Source: Clitopilus passeckerianus (taxonomy: Eukaryota > Basidiomycota > Agaricomycetes > Agaricales > Entolomataceae). From it: a stretch of DNA of 64,000 nucleotides. Below are positions 48,234-60,509 of this stretch, piece by piece. The stretch is from assembly GCA_944990035.1 (NCBI GenBank), contig CALYLX010000142.1, forward strand, positions 1,773,812 to 1,837,811. The letters are read 5' to 3'. A program made the translations under genes and the position numbers. The first letter of the stretch is position 1. Each line of letters starts with the position of its first letter. The notes under the pieces were generated by a model, which saw only the letters and a program-made list of their open reading frames with translations, was not told the DNA's origin and ran no database searches.

Positions 48234-50192
48234 ATGCCTTCAACTGACACCAGTTCACGCACATCGCCTGAGAGCTTGCCGCTCTCCAACGGCCATGATT
48301 TGTCGCCCACAGACGGGACCCTACCTTTTCATCCACGGAAAGGAGTGCATTCGCTTCCGCACGAGGTGATGAGTCGCATCTTCCTCCTCGGTGCTAATGC
48401 CAACTACCCTTACACCGACTCTCCCTTCCTCATCACACCTGAGGGCCGTGCCCCGTCCCAGACAGCGATTTCCAAATCCTGGTTACTCATGTCTGCCACC
48501 GTTGGCGCAGAATAGCTTTGGAGACCCCAGCGCTTTGGAACATACTGCATTTCCGAGCTCGTGGCGATGTCGAAAGAGGCGAAGAATTCATTGCTCGCTG
48601 CGCTGCGAGGTCGTCAAGCTATCCCGTCGATATTTTCATCGAGACCGTTGCGGACCACGAGTACAACCCACCTTCCAACATATTTACGACTGAAATGGAC
48701 ACCATATTCACTTATCTCGTTGACCATATGTCGATGTGGCGCTCCCTTCACCTAAAGGTCCGGTGTAACAACTGCAAGCTCATTGCCCGCAAGTTCTTGA
48801 GCACATGCAAAGGGGCACCGATCCTTGAGACCCTACAGCTGTACCATTTTGAGGACTTCACCACCCCCAGCGACCTTCACCTTGCGACCCACAGGCGTCC
48901 TGTTGTCTGTTTCGACAACGACCTTCCTAGCCTCAAGAATGTTTCGATGATTGGCGTCAATCTGCCCTGGGACGTGAGCCCTTACGTTACCAAGTTACGA
49001 TACCTTGAGTTAGCTCTTCATCGTGACTTTACGCGCCCTGCGTACAAAGACTGGCGGATGATGGTGTATGAAAGTCCTGAATTACAGTCTTTGTCGATAA
49101 TCCATTCAGGACCGATGCCGAAGGGACAAGAGCTGGATGCACCGACAACAGATGATCAACCAAAACCACCAAGAAACATATGGCCAGCTGCAGGCGATCG
49201 ATTCCCCATAGAGTCTTTGCAACATCTGACTCTAGGCAACCTCGACAGTCCCGAATATCTCTGCGACTTCATCAGTCATCTCATCTTTCCATCCCTCACA
49301 CGCCTCACACTCCTTATGGCGGAAGACGACTATACGCCATTCTTCAAACTTGTGGCGGGTACAAATCCTTTGGGAACAACGGTGGAATCTGCCTATCGAT
49401 TATGTTCCCCTCTCCTCCCTGGAAACCCTCCAGGAGCTCAACCTGATGTCCTTACAGTGCGACAAAGCGACCTTCAGAGCCTTCCTCCTTCGTCTTGAGG
49501 GACTTCGTACACTTGAAGTTGTCTTCAGCGACGAAGTCCCCGATTGGCTTCTTGATCTTCTTATGGAAGGAGTATCAATCCAGGTACCACTGCAAGAGGA
49601 AGACGAAAATCGCACTCGTGGCGGCCGTGCCTTGGCCCTAGTTAATTATGTCTCGAAGTCAACGGGCTGCGGCGGAGGTGGTTCCAACGCGGCTCGCGGG
49701 ACAGGGCTGTCAACCGCCGATAATGTCAATGGCACGCCAATGACAATGAGACGCGTTCCTCTGCTCCCCAGGTTGCAGACCTTCAAGACGTCTGGTTTGA
49801 CGGGGCGTCCGTTGAACAGCTTCATTCGATACAGGGAGCAAGCAGGGTTGCGGATACCGAATCACCGCGATAAAGAAGACGACGTGCATAGGAGGTCCAC
49901 GTATCGGGTCAAACATCTGATTATCGGCTGGACTGAGGCCAGGAATGGGGAGGATGTGATATTAGATGAGATCGTTAAGAACGGGCTTCCGGACATAACG
50001 GTCGAAACGTATGACGATTCTAGCGAGGACGATGAGGAAGGCGAGGAAGAAGACTATGAGGAAGAAGGGCAGGAGTACGAGGAGAATGAACAGAATGATG
50101 AAGACGACGACGAAGAGGATGAAGAAGACTATGCTGAGGATGACGAGGGCGATGGGGCTCCAGATGACACAGAATCTTCGGTTTCGACGTGA
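48234..50192 (+). CDS. F-box/LRR-like protein with very acidic tail, frame broken
   Basis: Probable substrate adaptor of an SCF ubiquitin ligase, of the kind expanded in agaricomycetes. A Ser/Thr-rich start leads to the F-box-like VHSLPHEVMSRIFLLG, then DFQILVTHVCHRWRRIALET and PALWNILHF, typical of this class; a long leucine-rich region follows (SLQHLTLGNLDSPEYLCDF; LSSLETLQELNLMSLQCDK). The last 60 residues are nearly all Asp/Glu. Joining the F-box start to the DFQIL block needs one extra C in the C4 run at 48451-48454. A second frame change near 49350-49400 may be another lesion or an unusual intron. The stop is at 50190-50192. Confidence 0.68.
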
Positions 50193-50503
50193 AGGACATC
50201 CTCTACTTGTACCAATCTCCTTCATGCGCTGTCGCACGACATTTTACATCTCACTTATCCTACCAATTCTCCCTGTCAGTCTACTGAGTGGACACAGTCG
50301 TTAGAGATTTAGCGATTTTAACAAAATATTCCTGTTCTAAGTAGAACTTTATTGATTATATTCACAAGCAATATACAGTACACTGTACACTACGAGTTTA
50401 GAGGTCAAAACGATCCATCCAATATCCCAACTATAACTCGGATGATGATAGCTTGGACAACAAAGATTAACACATACATGTAGTCTAGACAGCGATAAAT
50501 ACT
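50193..50503. other. Convergent 3' region
   Basis: About 310 AT-rich bases between the tails of the F-box gene (+) and the mitochondrial protein gene (-). Presumably holds both polyadenylation regions. A partly self-complementary tacagtacactgta stretch near 50375 is too short to call a feature. Confidence 0.4.
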
Positions 50504-51696
50504 CTACAGTCCGACACGACCTGTCGAGACTCTGACTCTAGCTTGCTCTACTGCGCGTAGTAGGTCCGCTGTACTTGTCTTCTTGAGACCGAAGAGGTTT
50601 ACGATAGGTGGCACAGCCTCGCGTGTAAGGAGGATGGAATGATGCTGGGATCCTGAGGAGGGTTGCTGCTCTTGGGAGTCCGTCTTCTCGTTGGTAGTCT
50701 CAACAGAGGAAGCAGGTGTTGCATCGGATTCGGTTGGTTGTGGCGTAAACTCTTTGTATATTGAGTTGAGCTCTTCGCTTGGTTCTGGGACGATAATCCC
50801 GTTCTCTACGAGAGACTGCAAATATTGAGAGGACCTATAAGCTGCAAGGATTTTGTTTAGCTATAGTAGAGAGGTGAGATGAACGAGTATACCTTTATAA
50901 TGCGACCACGATCTCCAAACGCAGAAGAAGAAAGGTATATTGGGAATGATTGCTATGACGAGGAAAGTAAGTTGTGGATGTTAGCTACTTTGGAAAAGCA
51001 CATACGAATGATCATGAATGGAGCCGTGAAGGGGGCTATAATTGCCCACATCCAAAATCCCCTCTTGTGACGCGGGGTTCTATGTTCTGTAAGAGTTCGT
51101 AGCTCATTAAGCGTGTTGGTACTCGTATTTATTGAGGAAGGGTATATTAGTGGAATCTACGAAGTGGGGGTGGTGAGCAAATGGTGAAGGTAACATGGGC
51201 GAGTTTGCTTACGCGGGGAAGTTCATCCGTGTTCTGTTCTGGCCCTTTTTCAGAGCCAATTCCATTAGGTTTCGATACGGTGGGGCCTAACGAGGGATCA
51301 AAGCTCTTCAAAGCAAGCTCCTCGAACTCCACCCTGTCAACAAGGCGTTCTCCGGTTTGGAATAGTTTAAGCTAGAAGAAAGGCGGTTAGTATGGCCGCG
51401 TCTTGGAGCATTCTGAAATATATACAGACCTTCCATCCACCTTCGGCTTTCCCGAAGCCTGCCCAAGTACTGGCAGCCTTCTCTGACGCCCAATTACCAA
51501 GACCACCTTCTGGAAGCCATCGCGATGCAATTCCAGGCTGCTCATCTTTCTTCGGAGTCTTGGCTGCCTCGAACTGGAACTGATAATACGTAAGGGCTTG
51601 ATGACCTTTCGTCTGTATCCTGTCCAGGTTTCTCGGTTTCGTCAATGGCACCGCGATGATACGCGCTTGGCGCAGGACCCGAGGCAGCGACGACAT
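50504..51696 (-). CDS. Mitochondrial K+/H+ exchange-related protein
   Basis: Resembles the Mit_KHE1 family (yeast YDL183C type), inner-membrane proteins linked to mitochondrial potassium/proton exchange. Start MSSLPRVLRQARIIAVPLTK, a basic leader suited to import. Then QALTYYQFQFEAAKTPKK, GLGNWASEKAASTWAGFGKA, LVDRVEFEELALKSFDPSLG, a membrane segment RGFWMWAIIAPFTAPFMII, and PNIPFFFCVWRSWSHYKA followed by KILAAYRSSQYLQSLVENGI. The Ser/Glu-rich C-terminal tail ends RVSTGRVGL. Four or five introns; all exons join. About 300 residues, a plausible family length. Confidence 0.8.
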
Positions 51697-52137
51697 CTCT
51701 GGATCGTCAGGAGTGGGACTTGCGTCGTGGAAGTCGTGGTAGAAGCTATGTTATCGGCGCCTGGCGCTTGACTACCGCAACCCGACTGTCAAAGGTTTTT
51801 TTCCTGGCTGTGGGGAACGTCATGGCCCCGGCAAGTGCTCTGCTCCATTTACGTAATGGACGGGCGTTCAATTCAAAACTTTCGCCAAACTCTCGTGTTC
51901 ACGCCGAGTCGACGCGTTGCTGAGGGTGAACCAGCTAATTATAACAGCATATTATCGATATTTAAAGAGATGGGAGCGTACGAAATATTCAAGAAATCTT
52001 AGAAGGCTCCGAGTACTCGCCTCCTTGAAGTTGAACCCCATGACTTTGACTTGACGGCCCGGCGGGAATGGCTGGAAACCCACATATTTAAAGGCTGTCG
52101 TGGAGGGAAACATGATAGTCAAGGAACCACTGCAGAA
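51697..52137. promoter_or_regulatory. Divergent region between the mitochondrial protein and pectinesterase genes
   Basis: About 440 bases. A TATA-like atatttaaag begins at about 52082, some 55 bases before the pectin methylesterase ATG. No other feature seen. Confidence 0.4.
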
Positions 52138-53712
52138 TGAAGCACTTGATCCTGGTCGTTCTGCTCTCTGTTTTCCCATTCTCGGGTGCACTTTCGCCCA
52201 AATTCTTTGCTTGCCAGAGCCAAAAACCTTTTGGGACTTCCCCATTGAAAGGTTGTCCTAAAGGAACAATTTATGTCTCTGCAAATACATCCGATACGTA
52301 TGCTCAATACCACACCATTCAATCTGCGATAAAATCTCTGTGAGTCCGCCTCCTAATTTGATTGATATGAGCTCATTTCTCCAAACTACCTATGGAAGAC
52401 CAGAGACAGGTAATGCAGTGATTCTCATTGGTGCCGGGGAATACTATGAAACCGTCAACGTCACCAGAGAAGCACCTTTGACACTTTTGGTGAAGTTTAC
52501 CTCCTAGTCAAGGGATTCATGCTTACGGTGTAGCACAGGGACAATTGCCCAGTGGATCACCCGCTTCACTGCCGAAAGCACAGTTTCCATTGACTTCCCC
52601 ACCTTCCGCTACCTCAAACCTGGTCCATATTTACAACACCAAATATGTCACCCCTGGCCTAGATGATGCAGATTCGTCGGTGTTGGTAGTTGCCCCATCG
52701 TACAATGGCTCTCTCATTGGAGCGGGTCCGACAGGTGCTCCGCTACAACCACTTCGTGGCAATTGCGATTTCAAGGCTTACAACATTGATTTTGCCAACC
52801 GAGCCGTTAGTAAAAATTTGACCGTATTTCGCGTCATTCTCACACAAAATCTACTCAGGCAAATTATTCTATTTCGCAAGCGCTCGTGACTGATATTTCA
52901 TATTCCAACGCCTCCTTCTACGGTTGTTCCTTTGCTGGCTGGCAAGATACTTGGTATACGGGTCGGAATGGTAGCACTTACGTAGTGGATGCTGCTGTGT
53001 TTGGGCAGACAGACTGTGAGTCCCTCAAATGGGCCATAGGTAACTTCTTGATTCACGATTTTTGCAGATCTTTTCGGTTTTGGAACTGCGTATGTGCCGT
53101 TGGCCAAGATTATGGCGCATCACCATCCATGAACTCACTGTTTGTCACAGCTACTTCCAAAACACCATCTTGGCCAATCGGGCTTGCGGTGGTGGCATCA
53201 CAGCCTGGAAGGGAACCAATCTGACAGATGCATCAAATAACCATTACGGGGTCTACGTTAATAACTCCAGGATTATTCGAGTGTGTCACAAGTCTTATGT
53301 TCTGTGCCCTATGTTTACATTCTTCTAGTCTCCAGACGCTAATGCGACTACGGTAACGAAAGGCCAGTGCTACCTCGGACGACCATGGAATGATTTGGCC
53401 ACTGGTGTTTTCTTAAATACATACATGGACGATAGCATTATTCCTGTTGGCTGGAAGCCCTGGGGAGGTGACAGGCCGGTAATCGCAAATACAACCTTTT
53501 ACGCTGAGTATAACTCGACTGGTTGGTTATTCCTTCCATCAATTCGGTTTCTCGAATCGCTCACGGATGGTTTTTCTCCAGGCCCAGGAGGAAACAGCAC
53601 TGGGAGGGTTCCCGTAACTCACATCCTGACCGCAAGTGAGGCGGCGGCGTTTACCGCGGATAAGGTCTTCAATGGACGACCTAATTGGATTGACTTTGAA
53701 TACCTCTATTAA
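52138..53712 (+). CDS. Pectin methylesterase, carbohydrate esterase family 8
   Basis: Secreted enzyme that de-esterifies pectin in plant walls. A signal peptide of about 19 residues (MKHLILVVLLSVFPFSGAL) is followed by YHTIQSAIKSLPETGNAVIL and LIGAGEYYETVNVTREAPLT. The active-site blocks are complete: FAGWQDTWYTGRNG (Gln-Asp with the general acid), the nucleophile Asp in QTDYLFGFGTAYF, and LGRPWN with the substrate Arg. Between them lies RACGGGITAWKGTNLTDASN. It ends NGRPNWIDFEYLY. Apparent frame changes at 53086-53150 are an ordinary intron (gtatgtgcc...gtcacag). All parts join in frame. Confidence 0.9.
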
Positions 53713-53880
53713 GGTCGTGATGTATACCACTTTCCGTTCATTCCGGTGTATTTATCCAGCACAGAATCAAATGCAATTTGTAGAGACGACGAAGTGCTCT
53801 AAAAATAGCATCCCCGGCTCAATTCACCACCGGGCCGGTGCTTAAATTACGGCTCATGAAGCGCCTAAAATCATCGAGTC

Positions 53881-55659
53881 ATGTCTACTGCAGCTGTTAA
53901 AGATGTGGTCAAAGCACTCTGGAAATCTGTCTGCCTGCGCGAGGCTGCCCTCTCCCGACTGAAACTGACTGGAGATGCGGATATTGCCATCAATTCTTCC
54001 TTCAGGCTAGGGGTTGCTGCACAGGTCTGCTTTTAAGAATAGCTACTCGTTTGGTCGAATTTTTACGGGAATTTCTCGAAGAGTTCTGTAGCCCTGTCTG
54101 GCCTTTCTGCCGCTGCAGTACATGCTATACGGACTGGAGAAGAACAGGATGTGACCGTCGACGCGAGACACGCCGCACTTCAGTTCCGTGAGCACAGTAC
54201 TCAACCTGATGGGTTTGTACATCCAACTGAAGATGTACGACTTTAGATAGTGAAGCGTGGTATCTTCTAGACGGTGAGATACCGAAAGCGGATCTCTGGG
54301 ACACAATCGCAGGCCTTTACCCTACTAAAGACGGGAGTTTCGTTCGAATCCATACAAATTTTCCTCAGTATGTCATCAATTCCCAGCTGACATGGCCTAT
54401 CTAATGAACACCAACTGGAAAAGTCACAGACAGGGTATCTTAGATATCCTCAAGGTTCAGGAACCCGCCACTCGTGAAGATGTCGCCAAGGTTCTCGTAC
54501 AGTGGGACTCAGTCGACTTCGAGACGGAAGCTGCTTCGCGAGATATGTGTGCTACTGCGTTTCGCTCTCCTCAACAATGGCATGAGCACGCGCAGGCTAA
54601 ATCGTTATTGGGAGCCTGCCGGTTGAATTACTCAAGATCGGCGATGCCCCTAAACGATCCATTCTTGAACACGCCAGACGCCCACTGGATGGGGTGAGGG
54701 TGCTTGATCTGACAAGAGTCCTTGCCGGTCCTGTTGCTGGTAGAGCTATGGCTGGTAAGCACGTTACATTCGCAATTACAGTTTCGTGAGCTTACAGGGA
54801 GATAGCCCTGGGAGCTGATGTGCTTTGGGTTACCTCACCGAACCTGCCTTCCCTTCCTGCACTGGATGTAGAAACATCCTTAGGCAAGCGTACGACTCAA
54901 TTAGACCTTAACACAGAAACCGATAAGAACAATCTGAAGGGTCTGGCGAAGGATGCTGATATCTTTATGCAAGCCTATCGGCCTGGAGGTCTGGCTGCTA
55001 AAGGTTTTGGTACTGAGGAACTGGCGAAGCTGAAACCTGGGATTATTTGCGCTAACCTCACTGCATGGGGCTGGGATGGGCCATGGAAAGACAGACATGG
55101 AGTGAGTTACATCCAACTAGTTCGGTGAAAATGGATCGTTGATGTAGTCTGCTAGTTTGATTCGTTAGTGCAAACCGCGACCGGTTTCAACTACTCTGAA
55201 GGTGAAGCTTTCCGCGACTTTGGAAAGCGACATGGGCCAATTGCTCCAAAGCCATTGCCCATGCAGTGTCTTGATCATGCGGCTGGTTACCTTCTTTCCT
55301 TTGGCATTAATGCAGCCATCTGCAAGACCATTGAGGTGCGCTAGGTTCCGGTGATATTTCCCTGTTTCTGACGTTCCGTGAAGGAGGGAGGTTCTTGGGA
55401 GGTACGAGTCTCGCTCGCTGCGGTCGGGCAGTGGATACGATCTCTTGGTCGACTGAGTCTGGAAGACGGGTTCGGACTTGGGAAATCGTTCCCTAGCAGG
55501 ACTGTGCCCCAGGATCCAGAGGTAGCATTTCTGAGCGTAAATTGGCAAGGAGGGGTGGCTGCTCTTAAACAAGCTGCTATTCTATCAAAGACGCCAGCTT
55601 TAATTGGAGTAGCACCTAGAGTACTTAATGCCCATGGCCCGAGTTGGTTACCTCGGTAG
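53881..55659 (+). CDS. Family III CoA-transferase (CaiB/BaiF)
   Basis: Moves CoA between carboxylic acids; fungal members of about 500 residues have an N-terminal half-domain and a full C-terminal domain, as here. Start MSTAAVKDVVKALWKSV; then ALSGLSAAAVHAIRTGEEQD, VTVDARHAALQFR, LWDTIAGLYPTKDGSFVRIH. After the middle: GVRVLDLTRVLAGPVAGRAM, ALGADVLWVTSP, GKRTTQLDLNTETDK, AYRPGGLAAKGFGTEELAKL, ANLTAWGWDGPWKDRHG, QTATGFNYSEGEA and PLPMQCLDHAAGYLLSFGIN, whose Asp is the likely acyl-carrying residue. One base appears to be missing in the G3 run at 54610-54612 (AKSLLG to LPVELLKIGDAPK). It ends AHGPSWLPR, 134 bases before ETF-beta in the same direction. Confidence 0.8.
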
Positions 55660-55792
55660 TAGGATCAATAGGAATGAAAGCCTCAGGTGAAATGTTGAAA
55701 TGTCGGGGAAGTTCACACGTGAATTAGCGAGGCATTGTAAGGAACCCACTTCCGATCTCCGAACCTTCATTCCTTCTTCACCACTAACTGCT

Positions 55793-56815
55793 ATGAGGCC
55801 GACTGCTGCACGATTGCTGAACATTTTGGTGCCCGTAAAGAGGTGTGTAACATTGCTAGCGGCTGAACCAACCCTACTGAAACCGGTTCCAGGGCAGTGG
55901 ACTATGCAGTCAAGATCCGGGTGAATCCCCAGCAAACCGGGATCGACCTCAATGTTAAGCATTCAATGGTGAGGACGCCGTGTTGGGCACTTGTGTAGCT
56001 TTAGCTTTGATACTCACGACTATTATCCTTAGAACCCCTTCGATGAAATAGGCACGTCTTGTACACCTACGAGATGATTCCCAAGCTGACTAGGGGTTTA
56101 CAGCGGTGGAGGAGGCCGTCCGACTCAGGGAAAAGCTAAAGGACGGTATCAAGTCAATAAAAGCAGTCACCATTGGCCCTCCCAAGTCTGTGGAGACTCT
56201 CCGAACTGCACTCGCCATGGGCGCGGACTCGAGCATTCACGTCGAACTTCCCGAATCTTCTCCGTCCCCGGAGCCACTCGCAGTAGCGAAGACTCTCCAG
56301 GAAATCATCAAGCGCCAGAAGGAAGGCGTCGACCTCGTCATTTTGGGCAAGCAGTCTATCGACGATGATCTCGGAATGACTGGTCAAATGCTTGCCGGCT
56401 TGTTGGGCTGGAGTCAAGCAACCTTCGCAAGTAGGGTTGAAGTTGACCTTGCCAATAAGCAAGTTCTCGTCACAAGGGAAATCGACGGTGGAGGCGAGGA
56501 AATCAAGTGCAAGCTACCTGCTATCATCACTACGGATTTGCGCTTGAATGGTACGTTGTGTATTCCGACTTGATTGCAGCAAAATGAAGCTTATTCTCTA
56601 TTATAGAACCCCGTTATGCTTCGCTGCCTAACATCATGAAGGCAAAGAAGAAGCCAGTCGAAAAGCTCTCCCCCTCCGACCTTGGGATTGATTATACACC
56701 CAAGCTTGAGACCCTCAAGGTCACCGAGCCTCCACAGCGCGTCGGAGGAGGCAAGGTAGAGAGTGTTGATGAGTTGGTTGCCAAACTCAAGGAGGCTGGT
56801 ATCACCGCAGCATAA
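55793..56815 (+). CDS. ETFB: Electron transfer flavoprotein subunit beta
   Basis: Mitochondrial matrix partner of ETF-alpha that passes electrons from acyl-CoA and other dehydrogenases to the ubiquinone pool. Spliced start [20 protein letters not shown], then [75 protein letters not shown] (AMP/FAD-binding loop), [32 protein letters not shown] and NIMKAKKKP, ending LKEAGITAA. About 260 residues, normal. The intron at 56052-56103 has a GC donor (gcacgt), forced by the invariant EIAVEEAV junction; the nearby GT at 56056 would break the frame. No lesions. Confidence 0.94.
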
Positions 56816-57144
56816 TTCCGTCGAATGTAATAGTGGCAATACATTAGTTCTAGATGCCCTCTTGTCCACTTGCAAAGTATACTAGATTGCACATTATTTT
56901 ACTGGTGATTACATGGTGGTGAGGACACAAACGAAACAAGTTGAGTAGGTAAACAAGGGGTAACATGGTACGAGCACAGCAGATGAGTGGGAAGAGCTAC
57001 AGTAAAACGAATGAGAGTGTGAGGTTACGAAATCAGTGGCGAGGGAATGTGGATTGTAGTGGATATGATGTAGAGTCTGAGAGCGATACTAATACAAAGC
57101 GAGTGGTTCGCCTAGGACTCGATAACGACGCCCTGGAAGGAAAC

Positions 57145-60100
57145 TTAGAAACGTAGTACACGCAAGTCGAGATAATTTCGCACCTTTGAACGACAGGCTG
57201 GGCAATTGTTCCGGCCAGTTTCGAGCCACTTGTCGACACAGCTACGGTGGAAAGCGTGCCTGCATTTCATGACACGGACGTCCTCCTCTGGGACGTAATC
57301 ATCCAGACAGATGAGACACTGAGGCGACAAAATCAGCGTCTGTACTTTCTAGGTGAGATATGCCAAACACTTACTCTTTCGACGCAATTCGAAGATATCT
57401 TGTTCTCATTGACATACTGATCAAGGAGTGAGGCCTGTATTACTTCAAGGCCGGACTTTTCGATATCATCTTTCGTCGCAGTGGGAGGTTTTACTTGGCC
57501 TAGCAAATCCGCGAGTTCACTACAAGAGAGTTAGTACAACGACAGGCAGAACACTGGAGGAGAGTAACGTACAGCAGAGCTTCGAATGAATCCAGGTTAT
57601 TTGATCCTCCTGTGACGATATTATGATCAGGTGGATAGTACCTAAGCAGTGTCAGTTAGCATGGAAACATAGCATGAAGAAAACAGCACGAACCTCCAAT
57701 GACATATATGAGGAAAGTTCTGGAGCCAGTGTTAGACGTGGTTGCATTCGTGCGACTTCGCCTTCCAGTACGAAGTCCTCTGATAGCGTCAGCTGCTCTT
57801 GAGTGCCAACCCCTACTCCTTCGATTCGATGCGTCTGAACCAGGTGGTATTGGACCTGATGCAGATGGGTCCGAGGATGTACGAGGCCGTGTCGTTGGTT
57901 GAGGGGAGTCCATACCATTAGTCGGCTCTCCCTCAGGCTCTTGATCACCAGGCCAGTCTGCGTTGTGAACAGATTGAAGGCCGACCACGATAACGGGCAC
58001 AACGATGTTACTTCTCGGCGCTGTACTCCCTCCTTGTGGTGGTTGAGGCAGCAGCGCCGAGGCGGTGTCTGCACTCATATCTGCGGCTTCGGTGGGCTGG
58101 GTAGATGAAGGAGGGGAAGACTGAGAAGTAGGAAGCGCTGAGGTCGATGTTTGCGTGGTTGCAGCACCTGAACCTCGTGTAGGTGCTGTGATTGGAGAAA
58201 CGATACAATCTCCACCAGTTAATTCGACCTTGAGCATCAATGGCGTCTGAGGGATTGGATGTGTCATCGGGATCAGAGGTCTGGCCTGGAGCCTCTTCTT
58301 GAAGTGACTGCTCGTGTGTAGAGTTCACCTCTTGTGAATGGGCGTCAGATACAGAGGTATCGGAATTGAGATAATGTGATAGGCGACCTGAGGAACCAAG
58401 GCCAGACTCCGTATTGGGAGCATGCTCAGGTATGACGTCGGCGAAGTCATTTGATGAGATAGAATCCTCTGGTCCTTCGTGCTGCTCATTGGATCGAGAC
58501 GGAGCGTTTTCTGAAGGAGCCGCATCCGGTGTCGTATCTTGATTGGTCAGGGTGACTCGTAGGTCGGCTTGTAAGTCGACCAGGAAGCGTTCAAAGCTGC
58601 CTTCTGGAGGTAACTGTGGGGTATTTGGCGGCGATGCCCCATCAGCGCCGGTCGCGTTTGAATCAGCGGAGGGCTCGTTTATACCAAACCCGAGATTGAA
58701 TGCGCGGGCCATTTGAGCAAGAACAAGCTCTCGAGGATCATTCTGGTTGGTTGCAGCCCTATTGGAATCGGATCCGTTCTCTCCGGCGGGCCTGAGGCCG
58801 AGACGCTCTCTTATACCGCCCCAAGCTTGACGCAATCTTTCGGTACGACCACTTGTTGCAGGATCACCTAGTCCGGCAGTTGGTGTTGGCGATGTAGGGC
58901 GCATTGTCCAAGGTTCAGAATTGGGGGAAGGAGCTGTTGTGGTTGTAGGCGTCGTGGTACTGTACGATGGAGGTGCATCTTGTGATGGAAATACGGCTTC
59001 CGAATTTCCGGTCAATAGGGATGCTGCTGTAGCGGCAGCCGCAACACTACCAGGGTTGTTCAGTACTCGTATCAACGAACAAAACCTTAGCCTTTACCTG
59101 AGAAGTGTACCCAGAACCTCCACGCTACTTGATGAAATGTTAGTGGGTGGGTTATTTGTCGGAGGCTCGGTCGGACTTGGAGCCTCTGTAGGTGTAGAGC
59201 TGGGATGTACTGACTGTCCGTTGGTCACAGCCGTATCGTTTACTGGTTGGGCCGAATCGACAGGGGTAGCAAGATCGGCATGGCTGCGTGCTGCTGAAGG
59301 AGGCTCAGCAATGGAAGCAGGGCGAGATGCTGTACTGGACGGCCGCGGTCGTAACAACGATGAGAGCCTGTTCCGAGTCCGACTTTCGATTGGTTCAACG
59401 AAGTTTGATGATGAAGTCTGTGGCCTCGAAACGGGTGTAGGCGTCTCTGCTGGTGGTTGTGTTTGGTTTGAAGGTCTTGGAGCGTCTGTTGTATGCACAA
59501 CGCCTTGGACGACAACCAAGGTTCCTGAAGGAGGGAATTGACCCATATTCTGGGTGGTCGGCCCACTAGACTCGGTAGAAGCGGATGGCTGGGTGTCAAG
59601 CGCCGATTCATGATCTGCATCAGAGAAGTTGGAGGTATCTGGGACTGTTAAATGAGGAACTTGATCCAGGCCGTCTACTGCGAGGGTGTTGAACGCATCT
59701 TGCGTATCCACCTGCGTGCTGGCAGGGGCTTGGGAAAGCGGTTGCGATGATTGCGGCACGATGATGGGTGAGAGACTGGACGGGGTGGAAGGGCGGTTCA
59801 GGTGGTTATCTATGAGTTCCTCTTGGGTAACATTTCCTTCATGAACAACATCTTTGGTCCCTACGGTTGAGGACGAAGCGATGGGTATGGCTTCTGCAGG
59901 TATTGCAGCCACTGTTGGGCAGTCGAGATTGGCTGGTGTTTTGGAGAATCGTCTGGACCGGCGCCAATTCCGCGAGGATGGTTTTATGAAGTTGAGAAAA
60001 CTCCGACGTTTGGAATGCGATGAAGACGAGGGTGTTTGCAGAGACGAGGTGGGGATGTGGGGTCGGAAGGAGTGTCAATAGTTGAGGGGTCAGAGGATTG

Positions 60101-60196
60101 AGAGCTCTCTCGAGTATCGGTTACCGGGGGTGCAGGAATGTCATTTTGGATTGGTTCTTGCTGATTACGGCGCTGCCTCGAAGAACTCTGGCCCAT
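57145..60196 (-). CDS. RING-H2 E3 ubiquitin ligase with long disordered N-terminus
   Basis: Starts MGQSSSRQRRNQQ, a good N-myristoylation signal (Gly2, Ser6), suggesting membrane anchoring. About 800 residues of Ser/Thr/Pro-rich, apparently disordered sequence follow, with conserved islands (FIKPSSRNWRRSRRFSK; RQAWGGIRERLGLRPAGE; ELVLAQMARAFNLGFGI; FERFLVDLQADLRVTL; GRINWWRLYRF; VPVIVVGLQSV). The end is helical (DSFEALLELADLLGQVKP) and then a RING-H2 finger: CLICLDDYVPEEDVRVMKC, RHAFHRSCVDKWL, NNCPACRSK, giving all eight Cys/His ligands. At least five introns. Frame corrections seem needed at 60048-60049 and after WWRLYRF (about 58190). The stop near 57145 follows the finger closely. Confidence 0.75.
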
Positions 60197-60509
60197 GCTC
60201 TAGTAGAGAACTAAAGCGACAATATCTATTGTACTGCTCGGTATCTGACAGTACAAACGAGGATATAAGCAACGTGTAGACCTTCAACGTCCTGCTAGGT
60301 CAAAGATTATCAGAAGAAGCTGTGAGCCGTCCAAGATGAAGTCTTGGGCGATCGACGATATGCGGAGTATCGACGAAGAGCCTTGTTGGACGTTGCAAGC
60401 GATGAGTAAATGGTCAAGTCACACGATGTCACACACCACCTGTTAACCCCGGGGCCAACACAATTGGACATTGATTGGGGATATCCTTGTATTCGCTTAC
60501 AATGACGGT
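60197..60509. other. Short intergenic region
   Basis: About 310 bases between the start of the RING gene and the tail of the FIST-domain gene, both minus strand. It should hold the RING promoter. Nothing else recognised. Confidence 0.35.

Noticed and set aside
53080..53155. Apparent frameshift and stop in the pectin methylesterase
   Set aside because: A GT-AG intron (gtatgtgcc...gtcacag) joins GFGTA to YFQNTILANR without any lesion.
54325..54350. tRNA B-box-like sequence (gttcgaatcc)
   Set aside because: It lies inside a coding exon of the CoA-transferase and has no A-box or cloverleaf around it.
59240..59620. 126-codon minus-strand ORF and a 206-codon plus-strand ORF (58921-59541) over the RING gene
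   Set aside because: Both are out-of-frame shadows of the low-complexity Ser/Thr/Pro coding region.
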